Shown piece by piece: positions 40,616-50,153 of a stretch of 64,000 nucleotides of DNA (the stretch's first letter is position 1; the number at the start of each line of letters is the position of its first letter). Both the position numbers and the translations under genes were made by a program. The notes beneath the pieces were generated by a model, which made no database searches, was not told the origin of the DNA, and was given only the letters and a program-made list of their open reading frames with translations. This DNA is from Deltaproteobacteria bacterium (GTDB lineage: Bacteria; Desulfobacterota; Binatia; HRBIN30; CADEER01): assembly GCA_029262455.1 (NCBI GenBank), contig JAJCZJ010000055.1:1-64000 (forward strand), read 5' to 3'.

Positions 40616-41904
40616 TGAGCCTCCTGAGGTGGCCATTTGATTCCTCCGCCCACGATGGTGGCGCGCGCAGCACCAACCATCTCCCAGCCCCCGAAGGGCG
40701 AATTTTTTGATTTTGATCGGAGTCGATTGACGTCCACCGTCCAGCGATCCTCCGGGTCGATGACGGTTATATCGGCCGGCTTCCCCACTGCCAACGACCC
40801 CGCATTCAGATTGAGGATCTCTGCTGGGTGAACACTCATCGCCCGGATGAGAGCGTTTGGACTGAGGCCAGCATCGCGGACCAGTCGCAACCCCAACGGC
40901 AGCGAAGTCTCGAGGCCGACGATGCCGAAAGCGGCTTCGTCAAACTCGACTTCCTTTTCGTCGCGGTGATGGGGAGCGTGGTCGGTGGCGATTGCATCGA
41001 CGGTGCCATCGACCAGCGCTGCTATCATGTGGTCGACATCCGTAGCGTCACGGAGAGGTGGTTTCATCTTCGCGTTGGTGTCGTAGTCCAACACGGCTTG
41101 GTCGGTGAGCATGAAATGATGCGGTGTCACCTCGGCGGTTACTTTCAGCCCTCGGGATTTCGCGTCGCGCAGCATGCGCACCGAGCCGACCGTACTCACG
41201 TGGGCAATGTGCAATCGTCCGCCGGTTTGCTCGAGGATCGCGATGTCTCGAGCGACCATGGCTTCTTCGGCCGCGGACGGCATCCCCCGCAGCCCCAGAT
41301 GCAGACAGGTTTGGCCCTCGTGCATGACGCCATTGGCAGCCAAAGACGGGTCTTCTTCGTGGACGATCACCGGCAGATCGAAGAGCTGTGCATACTCCAG
41401 GGCTCGTCGCATCAACGCGCCATCGGCGATCGGCATGCCGTCATCGGATATCCCGACGATGCCGGCCTCACGCATTTCGCCGATCTCGGCCAGGGCCCTG
41501 CCCTCGAGTCCGAAGGAAACGGCGCCGATTGGGTGGACGCGAGCCAGGTTCGCCAGGCGCGCCCGTTCAATGATGTACTCGGTGACGGCGCCACTGTCGT
41601 TGACCGGGTTGGTGTTGGCCATGCAGGCCACCGCGGTAAATCCGCCGGCCACAGCGGCGAGAGTGCCCGTGGCGACAGTTTCCTTGTACTCGTAGCCCGG
41701 TTCTCGGAGATGGACGTGCATGTCGATCAAGCCGGGCGTGACCCAACATCCACTGGCATCGATCCGCGCCCCCTCGTGCTTGATTTGGGACGGCGGGGCA
41801 AGCTCAGCGACGAGTCCGTCGCGCACCAGCAAGTCGAGCTGATCGTCGATATCATTGGCCGGGTCGATGACCCGGCCACCGTGTATCAATAGGTTCTGCG
41901 TCAT
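40612..41904 (-). CDS. pyrC: Dihydroorotase
   Basis: This type I dihydroorotase has 430 residues and cyclises carbamoyl aspartate to dihydroorotate. The metal motif is [17 protein letters not shown] near 60, and later blocks are [10 protein letters not shown] near 94 and [13 protein letters not shown] near 308. All metal and substrate residues I can check are present, so it is probably an active enzyme, not the inactive partner seen in some PyrB complexes. It begins in a TGATG overlap with pyrB and overlaps carA by four bases. Confidence 0.95.
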   Translation of the reverse strand: MTQNLLIHGGRVIDPANDIDDQLDLLVRDGLVAELAPPSQIKHEGARIDASGCWVTPGLIDMHVHLREPGYEYKETVATGTLAAVAGGFTAVACMANTNPVNDSGAVTEYIIERARLANLARVHPIGAVSFGLEGRALAEIGEMREAGIVGISDDGMPIADGALMRRALEYAQLFDLPVIVHEEDPSLAANGVMHEGQTCLHLGLRGMPSAAEEAMVARDIAILEQTGGRLHIAHVSTVGSVRMLRDAKSRGLKVTAEVTPHHFMLTDQAVLDYDTNAKMKPPLRDATDVDHMIAALVDGTVDAIATDHAPHHRDEKEVEFDEAAFGIVGLETSLPLGLRLVRDAGLSPNALIRAMSVHPAEILNLNAGSLAVGKPADITVIDPEDRWTVDVNRLRSKSKNSPFGGWEMVGAARATIVGGGIKWPPQEAQ

Positions 41905-42848
41905 CAGGCGGTCTGTCGTTGTTCGGTATCGCGCACGCGGCCGGCGAGCAGGTAGAGAGTGGCCATGCGGACCGCGACTCCGTTGGCAACTTGATCGAGG
42001 ATGGCGGAGCGATTGCTGTCGGCGACGTCGCTCGAGATCTCGACACCGCGGTTGATTGGCCCGGGATGCAAGACGACCGCGTCGGGCTTGGCGGCATCAA
42101 GAGCGGCCGAGGTGAGGCAGAAGTAGCGAGAATATTCGTCGAGGCTGGGAAGGAAATTAGCCCCCTGACGCTCGCGCTGCAGGCGGAGCATCATGACGAC
42201 ATCTGCGTCGCGGATTCCCTCTTCCAAGTTGTGGTGGAGGTCTCCCCAAGAAGCCAGTTGCCGAGGCACGAGAGTCGGTGGTCCAACAAGGCGCACCTCG
42301 GCACCGAGGGTGCGCAGCGCATACAAATTCGAGCGCGTCACGCGGCTGTGCAGGATATCCCCGACGATGGCGACCTTGAGTCCGGCGATACGTCCTTTCT
42401 CCTTGCGGATGGTCAGGAGATCGAGCAACGCCTGGGTTGGATGCTCGTGGGCACCGTCGCCGGCATTGATCACTGGACAGCCGACATGTCGGGCCAGGAA
42501 ATGGGGGGCCCCTGCCCTCGAATGGCGAACGACCAAGGCATCCGGACTCATGGCCGCAATATTTCGGGCTGTATCGAGTAGACTTTCGCCTTTGCTGACG
42601 CTGCTGGCGGAGGCATTCACGCTAACGAAATCGGCGCTCAGTCGCTTCGCTGCAATCTCGAACGAGGTGCGCGTTCTGGTGCTCGACTCGAAGAACAAAC
42701 TGACAACGGTCTTGCCGCGCAGGGTGGGAACTTTCTTGATCTCACGCTCGGCAATCTCGCGAAACGAATCTGCGGAATCGAGGAGAAACTGGATTTCCTC
42801 GGCTCCCATCCCGTCCAGGCCGAGCAGGTGGCGTCCGACGATGCTCAC
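41904..42848 (-). CDS. pyrB: Aspartate carbamoyltransferase catalytic subunit
   Basis: This protein of 314 residues condenses carbamoyl phosphate with aspartate. The carbamoyl phosphate motif is in [13 protein letters not shown] near 55, with HPTQALLD near 137 and [10 protein letters not shown] near 225. The GTG start overlaps the pyrR stop (GTGA), giving the expected N-terminus [15 protein letters not shown] longer reading from an upstream ATG would overlap pyrR by more and adds 13 basic residues. No pyrI regulatory subunit is present. Confidence 0.95.
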   Translation of the reverse strand: MSIVGRHLLGLDGMGAEEIQFLLDSADSFREIAEREIKKVPTLRGKTVVSLFFESSTRTRTSFEIAAKRLSADFVSVNASASSVSKGESLLDTARNIAAMSPDALVVRHSRAGAPHFLARHVGCPVINAGDGAHEHPTQALLDLLTIRKEKGRIAGLKVAIVGDILHSRVTRSNLYALRTLGAEVRLVGPPTLVPRQLASWGDLHHNLEEGIRDADVVMMLRLQRERQGANFLPSLDEYSRYFCLTSAALDAAKPDAVVLHPGPINRGVEISSDVADSNRSAILDQVANGVAVRMATLYLLAGRVRDTEQRQTA

Positions 42849-43399
42849 GGCACGGCTCGGGCGCGCACAATGGCGACTTCGTCGCACTCATCGTGATCGC
42901 GTATTTGCACACGCACACTCTCGCTCGGAGAGGTTGGAATGTTCTTGCCGACATAGTCCGGTCGGATCGGCAGCTCCCGGTGGCCGCGATCGATCAAGAC
43001 CGCCAGCTGAACCGAGCGTGGGCGGCCGAAGTCCATCAGCGCATCGAGAGCAGCGCGTACGGTGCGTCCGGTGTAGAGAACATCGTCGAAGAGGACAACG
43101 TGGCGATCGTCGATGGGAAAGTCGATCTCGGTGCCCTTGACCATCGGTGGATGCTCGGTCGAGCGGATGAGGTCGTCTCGGTAGAGAGTGATATCGATAA
43201 TGCCGAGTGGCGGATGCTTGTCTTCAATCTTTGCGATCTTCCCAGCCACGCGGGATGCGAAGTCGACACCGCGTGACCGGACTCCAATGAGAACCACATT
43301 GGAGATGCCGCGGTTGTGCTCCACCACTTCGTGGGCGATTCGAGCCAAGATTCGCTCGATTCCCTTGGCGTCGACGACGACCCTAGACTCGTCGCTCAT
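42845..43399 (-). CDS. pyrR: Bifunctional PyrR: pyr operon RNA-binding attenuator/uracil phosphoribosyltransferase
   Basis: This protein of 184 residues contains the PRPP-binding signature [21 protein letters not shown] near 105 and RSRGVDFA near 47. In other bacteria PyrR bound to UMP grips a hairpin in the pyr leader and promotes termination or blocks translation. A hairpin with a matching PyrR loop and a terminator lies directly upstream. It is the first gene of the pyrR-pyrB-pyrC-carA-carB operon, whose genes overlap or lie three bases apart. Confidence 0.95.
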   Translation of the reverse strand: MSDESRVVVDAKGIERILARIAHEVVEHNRGISNVVLIGVRSRGVDFASRVAGKIAKIEDKHPPLGIIDITLYRDDLIRSTEHPPMVKGTEIDFPIDDRHVVLFDDVLYTGRTVRAALDALMDFGRPRSVQLAVLIDRGHRELPIRPDYVGKNIPTSPSESVRVQIRDHDECDEVAIVRARAVP

Positions 43400-43401
43400 G
43401 C

Positions 43402-43428
43402 AAAAAAGGCCCCCTGTGAGGGAGCCTT
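43402..43428 (-). terminator. pyr leader intrinsic terminator abutting the pyrR start
   Basis: On the minus strand, AAGGCTCCCT and AGGGGGCCTT form a 10-bp stem (one G-T pair) with a 3-base loop, followed by six T residues that end two bases before the pyrR ATG. The only purine-rich ribosome site candidate (AGGGGG) is inside the stem, so the hairpin should also hide it. An upstream AGGCCCC at about 43434-43440 can pair with GGGGCCT and would act as antiterminator. Confidence 0.8.
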
Positions 43429-43473
43429 ACCTCGGGGCCTGGGTTGAGAGGTGATTCATGTGGACCTGCCTTT

Positions 43474-43491
43474 CTGGTCTCACGGGACCAG
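43474..43491 (-). promoter_or_regulatory. PyrR-binding hairpin in pyr leader RNA
   Basis: On the minus strand, CTGGTC-CCGTGA-GACCAG makes a 6-bp stem with a 6-base loop. Reading UCCCGUGAG across the loop matches the PyrR-binding consensus UCCNGNGAG known from Bacillus. It lies 45 bases upstream of the terminator. The order hairpin, antiterminator arm, terminator, pyrR is that of classical PyrR attenuation: UMP-loaded PyrR would stabilise this hairpin and favour termination. Confidence 0.75.
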
Positions 43492-43727
43492 TCTTAAAGG
43501 AGACACCTAGGTAGTCGGCCCAGCACTGCGAGTCAAGCTCGGCACATCAACAGCGTCATATCCGCGCCGCCTTGATTCCTTGATTCCGCCGAATATTGCT
43601 CAACCTCTTCCATTTCCCGGTGATCGGCTATGGCCTCAGTGGTGTGCATTGCTGGCATGCAGATCGCATGAGTTCTCATCGGTAGCCCGATTTGCACTTT
43701 TCTATTGGGTATGGGGCTGGAAACACA
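43492..43727. other. Non-coding gap between pyr leader and histidine kinase gene
   Basis: This divergent intergenic region should hold the pyr promoter on the minus strand and the kinase promoter on the plus strand. I see no convincing -35/-10 pair, repeat or RNA structure, and no open frame with a ribosome site. Confidence 0.4.
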
Positions 43728-45656
43728 ATGCATGCGGTCGAAACAGATTCGGAGGTAGCGGTGGGCACAGAGCCTGCCGTTTGTCTCGTCAAGGGCGGTG
43801 AGGTTCGCCGCCTTCGCGAGCAAGATACAGAGGCAAGTTCCTCAACGGAAGGCGCCATCCAATGGCGAACCGTTGCCGTCTCCGTCCTGCTGCTATGCGC
43901 GGCGTTGGCGGGCGCCGTCGGTATCGGCTCGGCGATCGAACTTTCGCCCCGCATGTGGAGTGCCGTAGCGGTTGGAATGAGCGCGACCGCGGGATTCGTA
44001 GCGCTCTTGCCACGCCTTCGGATCAAAGCGTTCTTCGTCGCCCTGGTGCGCGGCGTGGTCTTACTCACGGTTCTTTCGGGCTCTCTTCTCGCCGGCCTTT
44101 GGGTCGCGGTCACTCCAATCGGCGCGGAGCTGGCAACAGCCGCTCTTTGTGCCCCGACGCTCGTGGTGGCCCTTTTCTGGCCGCGTCACTGGGCGCTCTT
44201 GTTGATTGCGAGTGCACTGGTCGGAATCGGGGCTCTCCCCGGATTGGCGAGTGCGCCCCATGCGCCCACCTCGTACCTGGCAGCGGCGACGCTTCTGACC
44301 ACCCTGCTGGTCGGGATGGCCAACGGTACCCGAGGTCTCCGGCGCCCGGCCACCCCTGTGGCAAAGCCGGCGACGGCTGCTGACAATCGGCCCGCCGCCG
44401 CCGTGCTGCGACTGGCGCGTCACTTTGCCTCACACGAGCATGGCAAGATTGCCCAAGTCATCGTCAATGAAGTCTCAAAGGCCATCGGCGCGACTGGCGC
44501 GATCCTTCTATTGTGGGACGAGTCGGCTGAAGCCTACCGGGTCGAGGCAATGTCTGGCCCTGAAACCGCAGACCTTGCGGAGCTTCGTCAGGTGGAACTC
44601 AATCCGGACTGGATCGCACGCGCGAAACCGCGCAGTGGCGAGGCGATCGCGTCGGTCCTGCCGAACGCAATTCGCGAACCAGTGATTGGTTCGATCATTC
44701 GACGATGGCACGCCCGAGCGGTCCACGTGGTCCCATTTCGGCGCGGTGCGACGACGATCGGCGTTCTGCTCCTCGGGCGTTCGCGCGCAAAAGCCAGCTT
44801 GTCAGCAGACGACGGTCAGATTCTGTCGTCGATGGGGCCCCATGCTGCAGCAGCGCTTGCTCACGGCGCCCTGATTACGGATCTGGAGTCGGCGAATGCT
44901 CTCAAGGAAGAGTTCATGGCGACCATGTCGCACGAGCTGCGCACTCCGCTCAACGTAATCATCGGCTACACGGATATGCAGATCGAAGGAGCATTCGGCG
45001 ACCTCGACGAAGAGCACTCTTCGACCTTGCAAACGGTACGCGAACAAGCCGTCCAGCTGCTGGAATTGATTCAGGCGACGTTGGACATGAGTCGACTCGA
45101 GCGAGGCTTGGTGTCTCTCGACCCGGTGGACATTCAGGTTGCGCAACTGCTCTCCGATCTCCAGAAACGAATTCCCCCGGCGTGGCGCAAGCCGACGGTC
45201 AACCTCGACTGGAAGATCGACGAAGATCTACCGATGGTTCGCACAGACCCGTCAAAGTTGCAGATCTTGTTGCGAAACCTGATCCACAACGCGATGAAGT
45301 TCACCAACAACGGCCTGGTCCTGGTGTCGGCGGCACGCCATCCAACGAAAGATTGTGTTACGTTCTTGGTTCAGGACTCAGGCGTCGGGATCAAGGCCGA
45401 GCATCTCTCGCAGATCTTCGACATGTTCCGGCAGGCACCCGACGGAGAGAATCATGCAGGCGGCGTCGGCTTGGGCCTCTACATCGTAAAACGGCTGGCG
45501 GCTGCCCTGGGCGCGGAGATCGAAGTATCGAGCGCCCCCGGGCGTGGCGCGAGCTTCCGTATTCACTTGCCGTTAGAGCACACAGATTCGGAGTCGGGCA
45601 GCGCCGAGCCGGACGATACGGTGGCTGGCGATCAGGAAGTCAGCGAGGCGAGTTGA
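43728..45656 (+). CDS. Membrane sensor histidine kinase with GAF domain
   Basis: This protein has 642 residues. About six hydrophobic segments lie between residues 45 and 200, followed by a GAF-like domain at ~225-385 (AIGATGAILLLWDES, GVLLLGRSRAKASLS). HisKA has phospho-accepting His402 in ATMSHELRTPLNVIIGYTD. The ATPase domain is complete: NLIHNAMKFTNN, DSGVGIKAEH and GGVGLGLYIVKRLAAALGA. The ATG is used; a TTG 12 codons earlier is possible. A second kinase-like gene with similar HisKA region but no ATP site follows after 90 bp, so the two may work together. No response regulator is adjacent. Confidence 0.88.
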   Translation: MHAVETDSEVAVGTEPAVCLVKGGEVRRLREQDTEASSSTEGAIQWRTVAVSVLLLCAALAGAVGIGSAIELSPRMWSAVAVGMSATAGFVALLPRLRIKAFFVALVRGVVLLTVLSGSLLAGLWVAVTPIGAELATAALCAPTLVVALFWPRHWALLLIASALVGIGALPGLASAPHAPTSYLAAATLLTTLLVGMANGTRGLRRPATPVAKPATAADNRPAAAVLRLARHFASHEHGKIAQVIVNEVSKAIGATGAILLLWDESAEAYRVEAMSGPETADLAELRQVELNPDWIARAKPRSGEAIASVLPNAIREPVIGSIIRRWHARAVHVVPFRRGATTIGVLLLGRSRAKASLSADDGQILSSMGPHAAAALAHGALITDLESANALKEEFMATMSHELRTPLNVIIGYTDMQIEGAFGDLDEEHSSTLQTVREQAVQLLELIQATLDMSRLERGLVSLDPVDIQVAQLLSDLQKRIPPAWRKPTVNLDWKIDEDLPMVRTDPSKLQILLRNLIHNAMKFTNNGLVLVSAARHPTKDCVTFLVQDSGVGIKAEHLSQIFDMFRQAPDGENHAGGVGLGLYIVKRLAAALGAEIEVSSAPGRGASFRIHLPLEHTDSESGSAEPDDTVAGDQEVSEAS

Positions 45657-45746
45657 CGGGGCACAGAGTTCCGGGGTTGAGGTTCTGCTTCAAAAAAAGT
45701 TTTGTGAAGCCGATCGAGTGTGGTTGTTGTTGGGGTGGAGGCAGAC

Positions 45747-47276
45747 GTGAGCACGTCGAGTGATGGATTTGATCCGCGGCGCGTATTGATCGCTGAGTCG
45801 GAGTCGTCGGACGCAACCGCATTGCATGAGACGCTCGTCAAAGCGGGCTACGAATGCCGTGTCGCGCCCCTCAATGCGCGAGACATAGAACATCTGTTGA
45901 CAAAGTGGCCGGCGGAAATATTGATCGCCGTCGGCCAAACGGCTCGGGTCCTGGAAGACAGCGGCATTGCCCAAGTGCTCCGTCGCAAGCAAAGCGGGGT
46001 GCGGCGGATCTTGGCGTTGGTTGATGATTCGTCCGCTGGTCCGCCCGCCGGGTTCGACGAAGTGTGCGATGCCCATGCTCCAGCCAGAATCATCTTGGCG
46101 GTCGAGAGAGGACCTCGAGAAGACGCTCTATCCCTGGCCCGATCGTTGCTGCGCGGATTCGACTCGCAACGCATTTGTCGCCTGCTGGTCGATCATATGG
46201 TTGGGACGGTCTGCGCCGAATGGTGCGCCGTCTTGTATCCGCTGACCAAGAACAGCGCTCTCTCGGTGACGGCGAGCATCGGCCCAATCCCGCGATTCTT
46301 GCTGGAGTCTGTGGAGACCAGTGTTGGGGGGCTTGCTGCGGCACTCGGCTGGAGCGACGAACGCCCCCGTGTGGTGGTTTGCGAACAGTCCGAGTCGCAC
46401 AGCGGCAAGTTCATCCTTGGCGTCATGCTGGGCTGCGATCAGCAAGAGGACTCGCCGGAAATCAGAGGAATTCTCGTCGCTGGGGGTGGGCTGCTTTCGT
46501 GCGATCTCACCGGCGTCGGGGTGGTTGACCAGGTCGTCGCTCTCGCGGCCCCGGCGCTAACTTATTCTGGACGAGTCGAGGACTTGCGTATCGCCGATCG
46601 CACAAAGTCGGAGTTCGTGGCGACGATGTCTCACGAACTGCGAAACCCTTTGAGCGTGATTCTTGGGTACATTGACCTCTTGGTTCACGGAGACGTCGGC
46701 GCTGTCGGCGAAGAGCAACTGGAGGTGCTGCGCCGCGCTCATCGCAGTGCTGATTCGCTCCTCGATCTGATCAATGCGACTCTCGATGTGAGTCGTTTCG
46801 AAGTCGGTGACGCCGCTGGAAACGAGACCCAGGTCAACGTTGCCGATGTCTTGCGCGATCAAGTGGATCACGCAATCCGGTCGCACGCTGGTGAGGTTGG
46901 TCGAATTGAGCTGGCGCCGATTCCGCCCTTGACGCTTTACACCGACGCGCTCAAATTGCGTGTTGCCACCCGGCAAGTCCTCGACGCCGCCGCTGTGACG
47001 AACCGCGGCGAGGATCTACAGGTCACCGCCTGTGAGTTTGACGGCGGTATCGCGATCGAAGTCCTGCCTCTTGCAATGGGGCCGGGCCCGCGTGAAGCGC
47101 CGGTGATGGTCAGCCTACCGGAAGACGACACGTCCCTGGGAGTTCCATTCGCGCTCTTTGTCGGCAAGCGGCTGATCGAGATCTTGGGCGGGACCCTAGG
47201 GGTCTGGCGCACCGAGGATCCGGTGATGTTGGGCTTCAGGATGTGGATTCCGCCAACGAATGTCCCGGTCCACTAG
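45747..47276 (+). CDS. Histidine kinase-like protein with degenerate ATPase (pseudokinase)
   Basis: This protein has 509 residues. Residues ~10-125 have a receiver-like alternation (PRRVLIAESESSDATALHE) but no phospho-acceptor Asp at the expected strand end (ILIAVGQT). A GAF-like region spans ~140-275. HisKA is well preserved, with His296 in ATMSHELRNPLSVILGYID. The following domain has the size of HATPase, but the N box reads TRQVLDAAAV, the DxGxG loop reads EVLPLAMGPGP, and no G-rich lid is seen. The GTG start is supported by GGAGG upstream. It probably dimerises or docks through HisKA without phosphorylating. It is transcribed with the active kinase upstream. Confidence 0.75.
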   Translation: MSTSSDGFDPRRVLIAESESSDATALHETLVKAGYECRVAPLNARDIEHLLTKWPAEILIAVGQTARVLEDSGIAQVLRRKQSGVRRILALVDDSSAGPPAGFDEVCDAHAPARIILAVERGPREDALSLARSLLRGFDSQRICRLLVDHMVGTVCAEWCAVLYPLTKNSALSVTASIGPIPRFLLESVETSVGGLAAALGWSDERPRVVVCEQSESHSGKFILGVMLGCDQQEDSPEIRGILVAGGGLLSCDLTGVGVVDQVVALAAPALTYSGRVEDLRIADRTKSEFVATMSHELRNPLSVILGYIDLLVHGDVGAVGEEQLEVLRRAHRSADSLLDLINATLDVSRFEVGDAAGNETQVNVADVLRDQVDHAIRSHAGEVGRIELAPIPPLTLYTDALKLRVATRQVLDAAAVTNRGEDLQVTACEFDGGIAIEVLPLAMGPGPREAPVMVSLPEDDTSLGVPFALFVGKRLIEILGGTLGVWRTEDPVMLGFRMWIPPTNVPVH

Positions 47277-47278
47277 GA

Positions 47279-48742
47279 TTAGCCAGTAGGGGCCAAGACC
47301 TCGACGGAGAGCTGGCCGATGAGCGGCACTAGCTCGATGTGTTGATCTGGTTCACCCTGGACGAGTTTGATGTGCGTGGCGTCGGCCGGCATTTGGTTGA
47401 AGGCAGGATCAACGGAGACCCAGCCCTCACCCAGCCATACTTCGTTCCAGGCGTGATAGAGGAAGACTCCTTCAGAGTAGACGATGCCTGCCACGACTCG
47501 CGTCGGCAGTCCGGATGCACGGGCCAACCCCGCGTAGAGCACCGCATGTTCGTTGCAATCGCCAGCACCCATTTCCAGCACCTGTAGGGCATTGGGAATC
47601 GTCGCCACTGCGCGCTTCTCCAGGGTTGCGTAGACCCAGTGTCGGAGCCGCACAGCTCCGTTGTGTGCGTCCTTTTCACCTGCCATCACTCGTTCTGCGG
47701 CTGCAACGAGCTGCGGGTGATCGCTCTGCACAAAGGCTGTTGGGCTAAGCTCGCTGCGCCATTGCTCTCCGCGATAGGGAAGCGAATAGCTGCCGGCGGC
47801 GGCGCTATCTTCCCGCACGATGCGCAGTCGACCGTCCTTGAAGGTCTGGCGCGGGTCGGTCGGCAGCTGGAGCGAGCCAAGGCCGTCGATTGAGAGTTCC
47901 AGCTGCTCCAAACGGCGTGCGGACTTGATCGGCTGGTGCACGGGAATCGCGACGGCGTCCATGAGATCGACCAGAGAACCCTCACCCCACCCAATTTCGG
48001 TCGCCCGTTCCGGATCCTCTCGAACAGCGACCAGCCCCATAGGACCTTCTTCGCGCAGGACGACTCCGTTCTTGTCGAGCCAGACGGTTGTCTCAACGCC
48101 CCTGAACGATTCCAGCAACTTCCACGCTTCGGTCTTGCCGCTCAGTGTTTCCAGAGTTTCAAGGCCGACAGTTTGAATTTCGATCGTCTGGGCTGACATG
48201 GCGGCAGCGTCGAATACCGACGCCTCCAGTGTCTGACCTGCTCGCAGCCCGGCCGCGACCACCCGCGCACGTAGAGAGCTCGGCAAGTAGAGAGGTCCGT
48301 CGATAGGGTACTCGTGACGATTACTGTTGGCGCCCGTTTGCACGTCAATTTCTAACATCTTGTCACCGACTTCGCCGTTCACCTGGAACTGCCCGATGCC
48401 GCTATTGAGGCGCACCCGAAACGATTGCAACGCGAAGTCCGCATCTACGTTGGCCGTTGTGTGAGCGTGAACCGTTTGGTTCTGGTCCATCATGCGCAGG
48501 CGCAATACGGATCGATCTTCGACGCGGTAGCCGCCCCGGCTCGAGGCAAGTTCGAAGTGGGAATATCCCACCTTCTTGCCATTCATGTACAAACCCATCC
48601 AGCCGGTGTGCGCGTCGCCAACGATTTGCGGGAGCACATGGACATCGCCACGCTGTGCGGGCAATTCGGGACCGCGCCAGAGGATCGCCAGCAGGCTGAT
48701 CCAGACGCCGATCAGTGTAATCCGGAGTAGAGTTGAGGACAT
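47279..48742 (-). CDS. Membrane-anchored transglutaminase-like protein
   Basis: This protein of 487 residues starts at an ATG just before a single hydrophobic segment (LLRITLIGVWISLLAILW), which leaves most of the chain outside the cytoplasm. A ~270-residue beta-rich region (GYSHFELASS, GQFQVNGEVGDKML) precedes a transglutaminase-core domain. The catalytic triad is intact: Cys396 in GAGDCNEHAVLYAGLARA, His in YHAWNEVWL and Asp in VSVDPAFNQ. It may cross-link or cleave amide bonds at the cell surface. In-frame sequence upstream of this ATG lacks coding character. Confidence 0.8.
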   Translation of the reverse strand: MSSTLLRITLIGVWISLLAILWRGPELPAQRGDVHVLPQIVGDAHTGWMGLYMNGKKVGYSHFELASSRGGYRVEDRSVLRLRMMDQNQTVHAHTTANVDADFALQSFRVRLNSGIGQFQVNGEVGDKMLEIDVQTGANSNRHEYPIDGPLYLPSSLRARVVAAGLRAGQTLEASVFDAAAMSAQTIEIQTVGLETLETLSGKTEAWKLLESFRGVETTVWLDKNGVVLREEGPMGLVAVREDPERATEIGWGEGSLVDLMDAVAIPVHQPIKSARRLEQLELSIDGLGSLQLPTDPRQTFKDGRLRIVREDSAAAGSYSLPYRGEQWRSELSPTAFVQSDHPQLVAAAERVMAGEKDAHNGAVRLRHWVYATLEKRAVATIPNALQVLEMGAGDCNEHAVLYAGLARASGLPTRVVAGIVYSEGVFLYHAWNEVWLGEGWVSVDPAFNQMPADATHIKLVQGEPDQHIELVPLIGQLSVEVLAPTG

Positions 48743-48883
48743 GGTCGACGAATGAATCGTGCCACAACAACTCCTGCTCCGCCACGTCGATTTGGCGAAT
48801 CGCGCCCGATCCTTGAGACCAGTCCTTTGCAGGCCCCCCGCCCACGCCTGGAATCCGACTCCGCTCCGGGCTAGCATAGCCAC

Positions 48884-49150
48884 ATGGCAGTCGAAGAGTT
48901 GTTGGAGTTTGGTGAGGCGGAGTTCCTCTTGGGCAACTGCCCCGATTGCAAGCGGCGGGTTCTGACCTATCCGGCGGATGCAAGCGATGGCGGTGGGAGC
49001 CGGTGTGTACACTGCGATTCGAGTGTCACCGACGAGCTTCGTGAGGCCAACGGCGACGACCTTCCCGACGCTGGATACGGTCTCCTCGAGCTGCAGGGAT
49101 GTGGAAACCCCGATTGCGGCGGCGGCCGCTGTAGCCGCGAGCAGGCCTGA
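48884..49150 (+). CDS. Small zinc-ribbon-like protein
   Basis: This protein of 88 residues has three cysteine pairs: NCPDCKRR near 19, CVHCDS near 41 and GCGNPDCGGGRC near 73. The first two form a plausible zinc ribbon; the last adds two or three more ligands. The rest is acidic, with no DNA-binding helix visible. It is convergent with trmL and divergent from the transglutaminase gene. I recognise no named family. Confidence 0.5.
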   Translation: MAVEELLEFGEAEFLLGNCPDCKRRVLTYPADASDGGGSRCVHCDSSVTDELREANGDDLPDAGYGLLELQGCGNPDCGGGRCSREQA

Positions 49151-49152
49151 AT

Positions 49153-49650
49153 CTAGGAAGACTGCGTGAAGCCGCGGCGCCTCAACGCGTCGTAGAGTAC
49201 GATCGCCACAGCGTTCGAAAGGTTTAGCGAGCGCACCTCTGGGTGGAAGATGGGGATCTGGTAGATCCGGTCCCCGGCCTGACGGACAATTTCTTTCGGC
49301 AGCCCCTTGGTTTCGCATCCGAAAACGAGGTCGCAGGGGGCAACTCCCTCGAGCGGCGCTTCGAGGTACGAGGTTTCGGCGCGGGCCGAGAGATAGACCT
49401 TTTCGCGGCTGCCACTTGCCTCGAACGACGACCACGAACGGTGAGTCTGCAAATCCAGGTACGGCCAATAGTCGAGACCTGCGCGGCGAAGGTACCGATC
49501 CTCGAGTGAAAATCCGAGAGGCTCGATCAGATCCAAGGGAGTCCGTGTCGCGGCGCAAAGACGACCGATGTTGCCGGTGTTTGGGGGGATTTCGGGCCCG
49601 ACCAACACGACCCGCAATCCGTGTCTATACGTTTCTGATGGGGATGACAC
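49153..49650 (-). CDS. trmL: tRNA (cytidine/uridine-34-2'-O)-methyltransferase TrmL
   Basis: This SPOUT methyltransferase modifies the wobble ribose in leucine tRNAs. The N-terminal block VVLVGPEIPPNTGNIGRLCA, the middle LVFGCETKGLPKEI and the knot region IPIFHPEVRSLNLSNAVAIV are typical. With the GTG start it has 165 residues and overlaps the upstream gene by 26 bases. A TTG 11 codons later (before RVVLVGPE) would begin where TrmL proteins usually begin and avoid the overlap, so the true start may be 49617. Confidence 0.9.
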   Translation of the reverse strand: MSSPSETYRHGLRVVLVGPEIPPNTGNIGRLCAATRTPLDLIEPLGFSLEDRYLRRAGLDYWPYLDLQTHRSWSSFEASGSREKVYLSARAETSYLEAPLEGVAPCDLVFGCETKGLPKEIVRQAGDRIYQIPIFHPEVRSLNLSNAVAIVLYDALRRRGFTQSS

Positions 49651-50110
49651 AGTTCTCGACTCGCAGTTGAAACCCGCCCGACTCGACCTCTTCGAAGAAT
49701 GGCGCCAGACGGTGGAAGACGTGGCGCAGAATTCGGGCGCGCTCTGTCCCCTCTTTCACCGAAGCATACAAGACGTTGTCGGGCGTTTGTTCCAGGGCGG
49801 CGCCGGTCAAATCTTCTCGGCTGCCGTCATTTAGGGTCGCCGTCAACGCCTTCTCGACTGTTTGGCTCGCCGTCGACGTGTTCTCGACCGCCACGTCGAT
49901 GACGACATAGGGTGTATCTTCGACGACGATATCGGCGGTTTCGTCGCCCACCCGAAGGCGGTAACCGCCGGCCTCTGTTGGTTCGACACTGCGTGAAAAA
50001 AGATCCGCGATTCGCGTATTGAGGATGGGGTCGCCATCGGCGTACCACAGTCCGTCGCTTCCGAATCGAATCTCCGAGTTGTGAATGGCGTAAAACCCTG
50101 CCGCAGGCAC
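49625..50110 (-). CDS. DUF1285-like protein
   Basis: This soluble protein has 161 residues. The segment IRFGSDGLWYADGDPI with the following LFSRSVEPTEAGGYRL and VEDTPYVVIDVAVEN resembles DUF1285 proteins, which consist of small beta-rich domains of unknown role. The C-terminal third (TERARILRHVFHRLAPFFEE) has a helical character. The GTG start is supported by GGAGG six bases upstream. It lies between dtd and trmL, both tRNA-quality genes, on the same strand, probably as one transcript. Confidence 0.6.
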   Translation of the reverse strand: MPAAGFYAIHNSEIRFGSDGLWYADGDPILNTRIADLFSRSVEPTEAGGYRLRVGDETADIVVEDTPYVVIDVAVENTSTASQTVEKALTATLNDGSREDLTGAALEQTPDNVLYASVKEGTERARILRHVFHRLAPFFEEVESGGFQLRVENCVIPIRNV

Positions 50111-50153
50111 GTTGCCTCCAATCTCCGAATGTCCAGGTCTCGACCGACGGTGG

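Noticed and set aside
48743-49558. In-frame 272-codon extension upstream of the transglutaminase gene
   Set aside because: It overlaps the zinc-ribbon gene and trmL, is Arg/Pro-rich without domain signals, and the ATG at 48742 directly precedes the expected membrane anchor.
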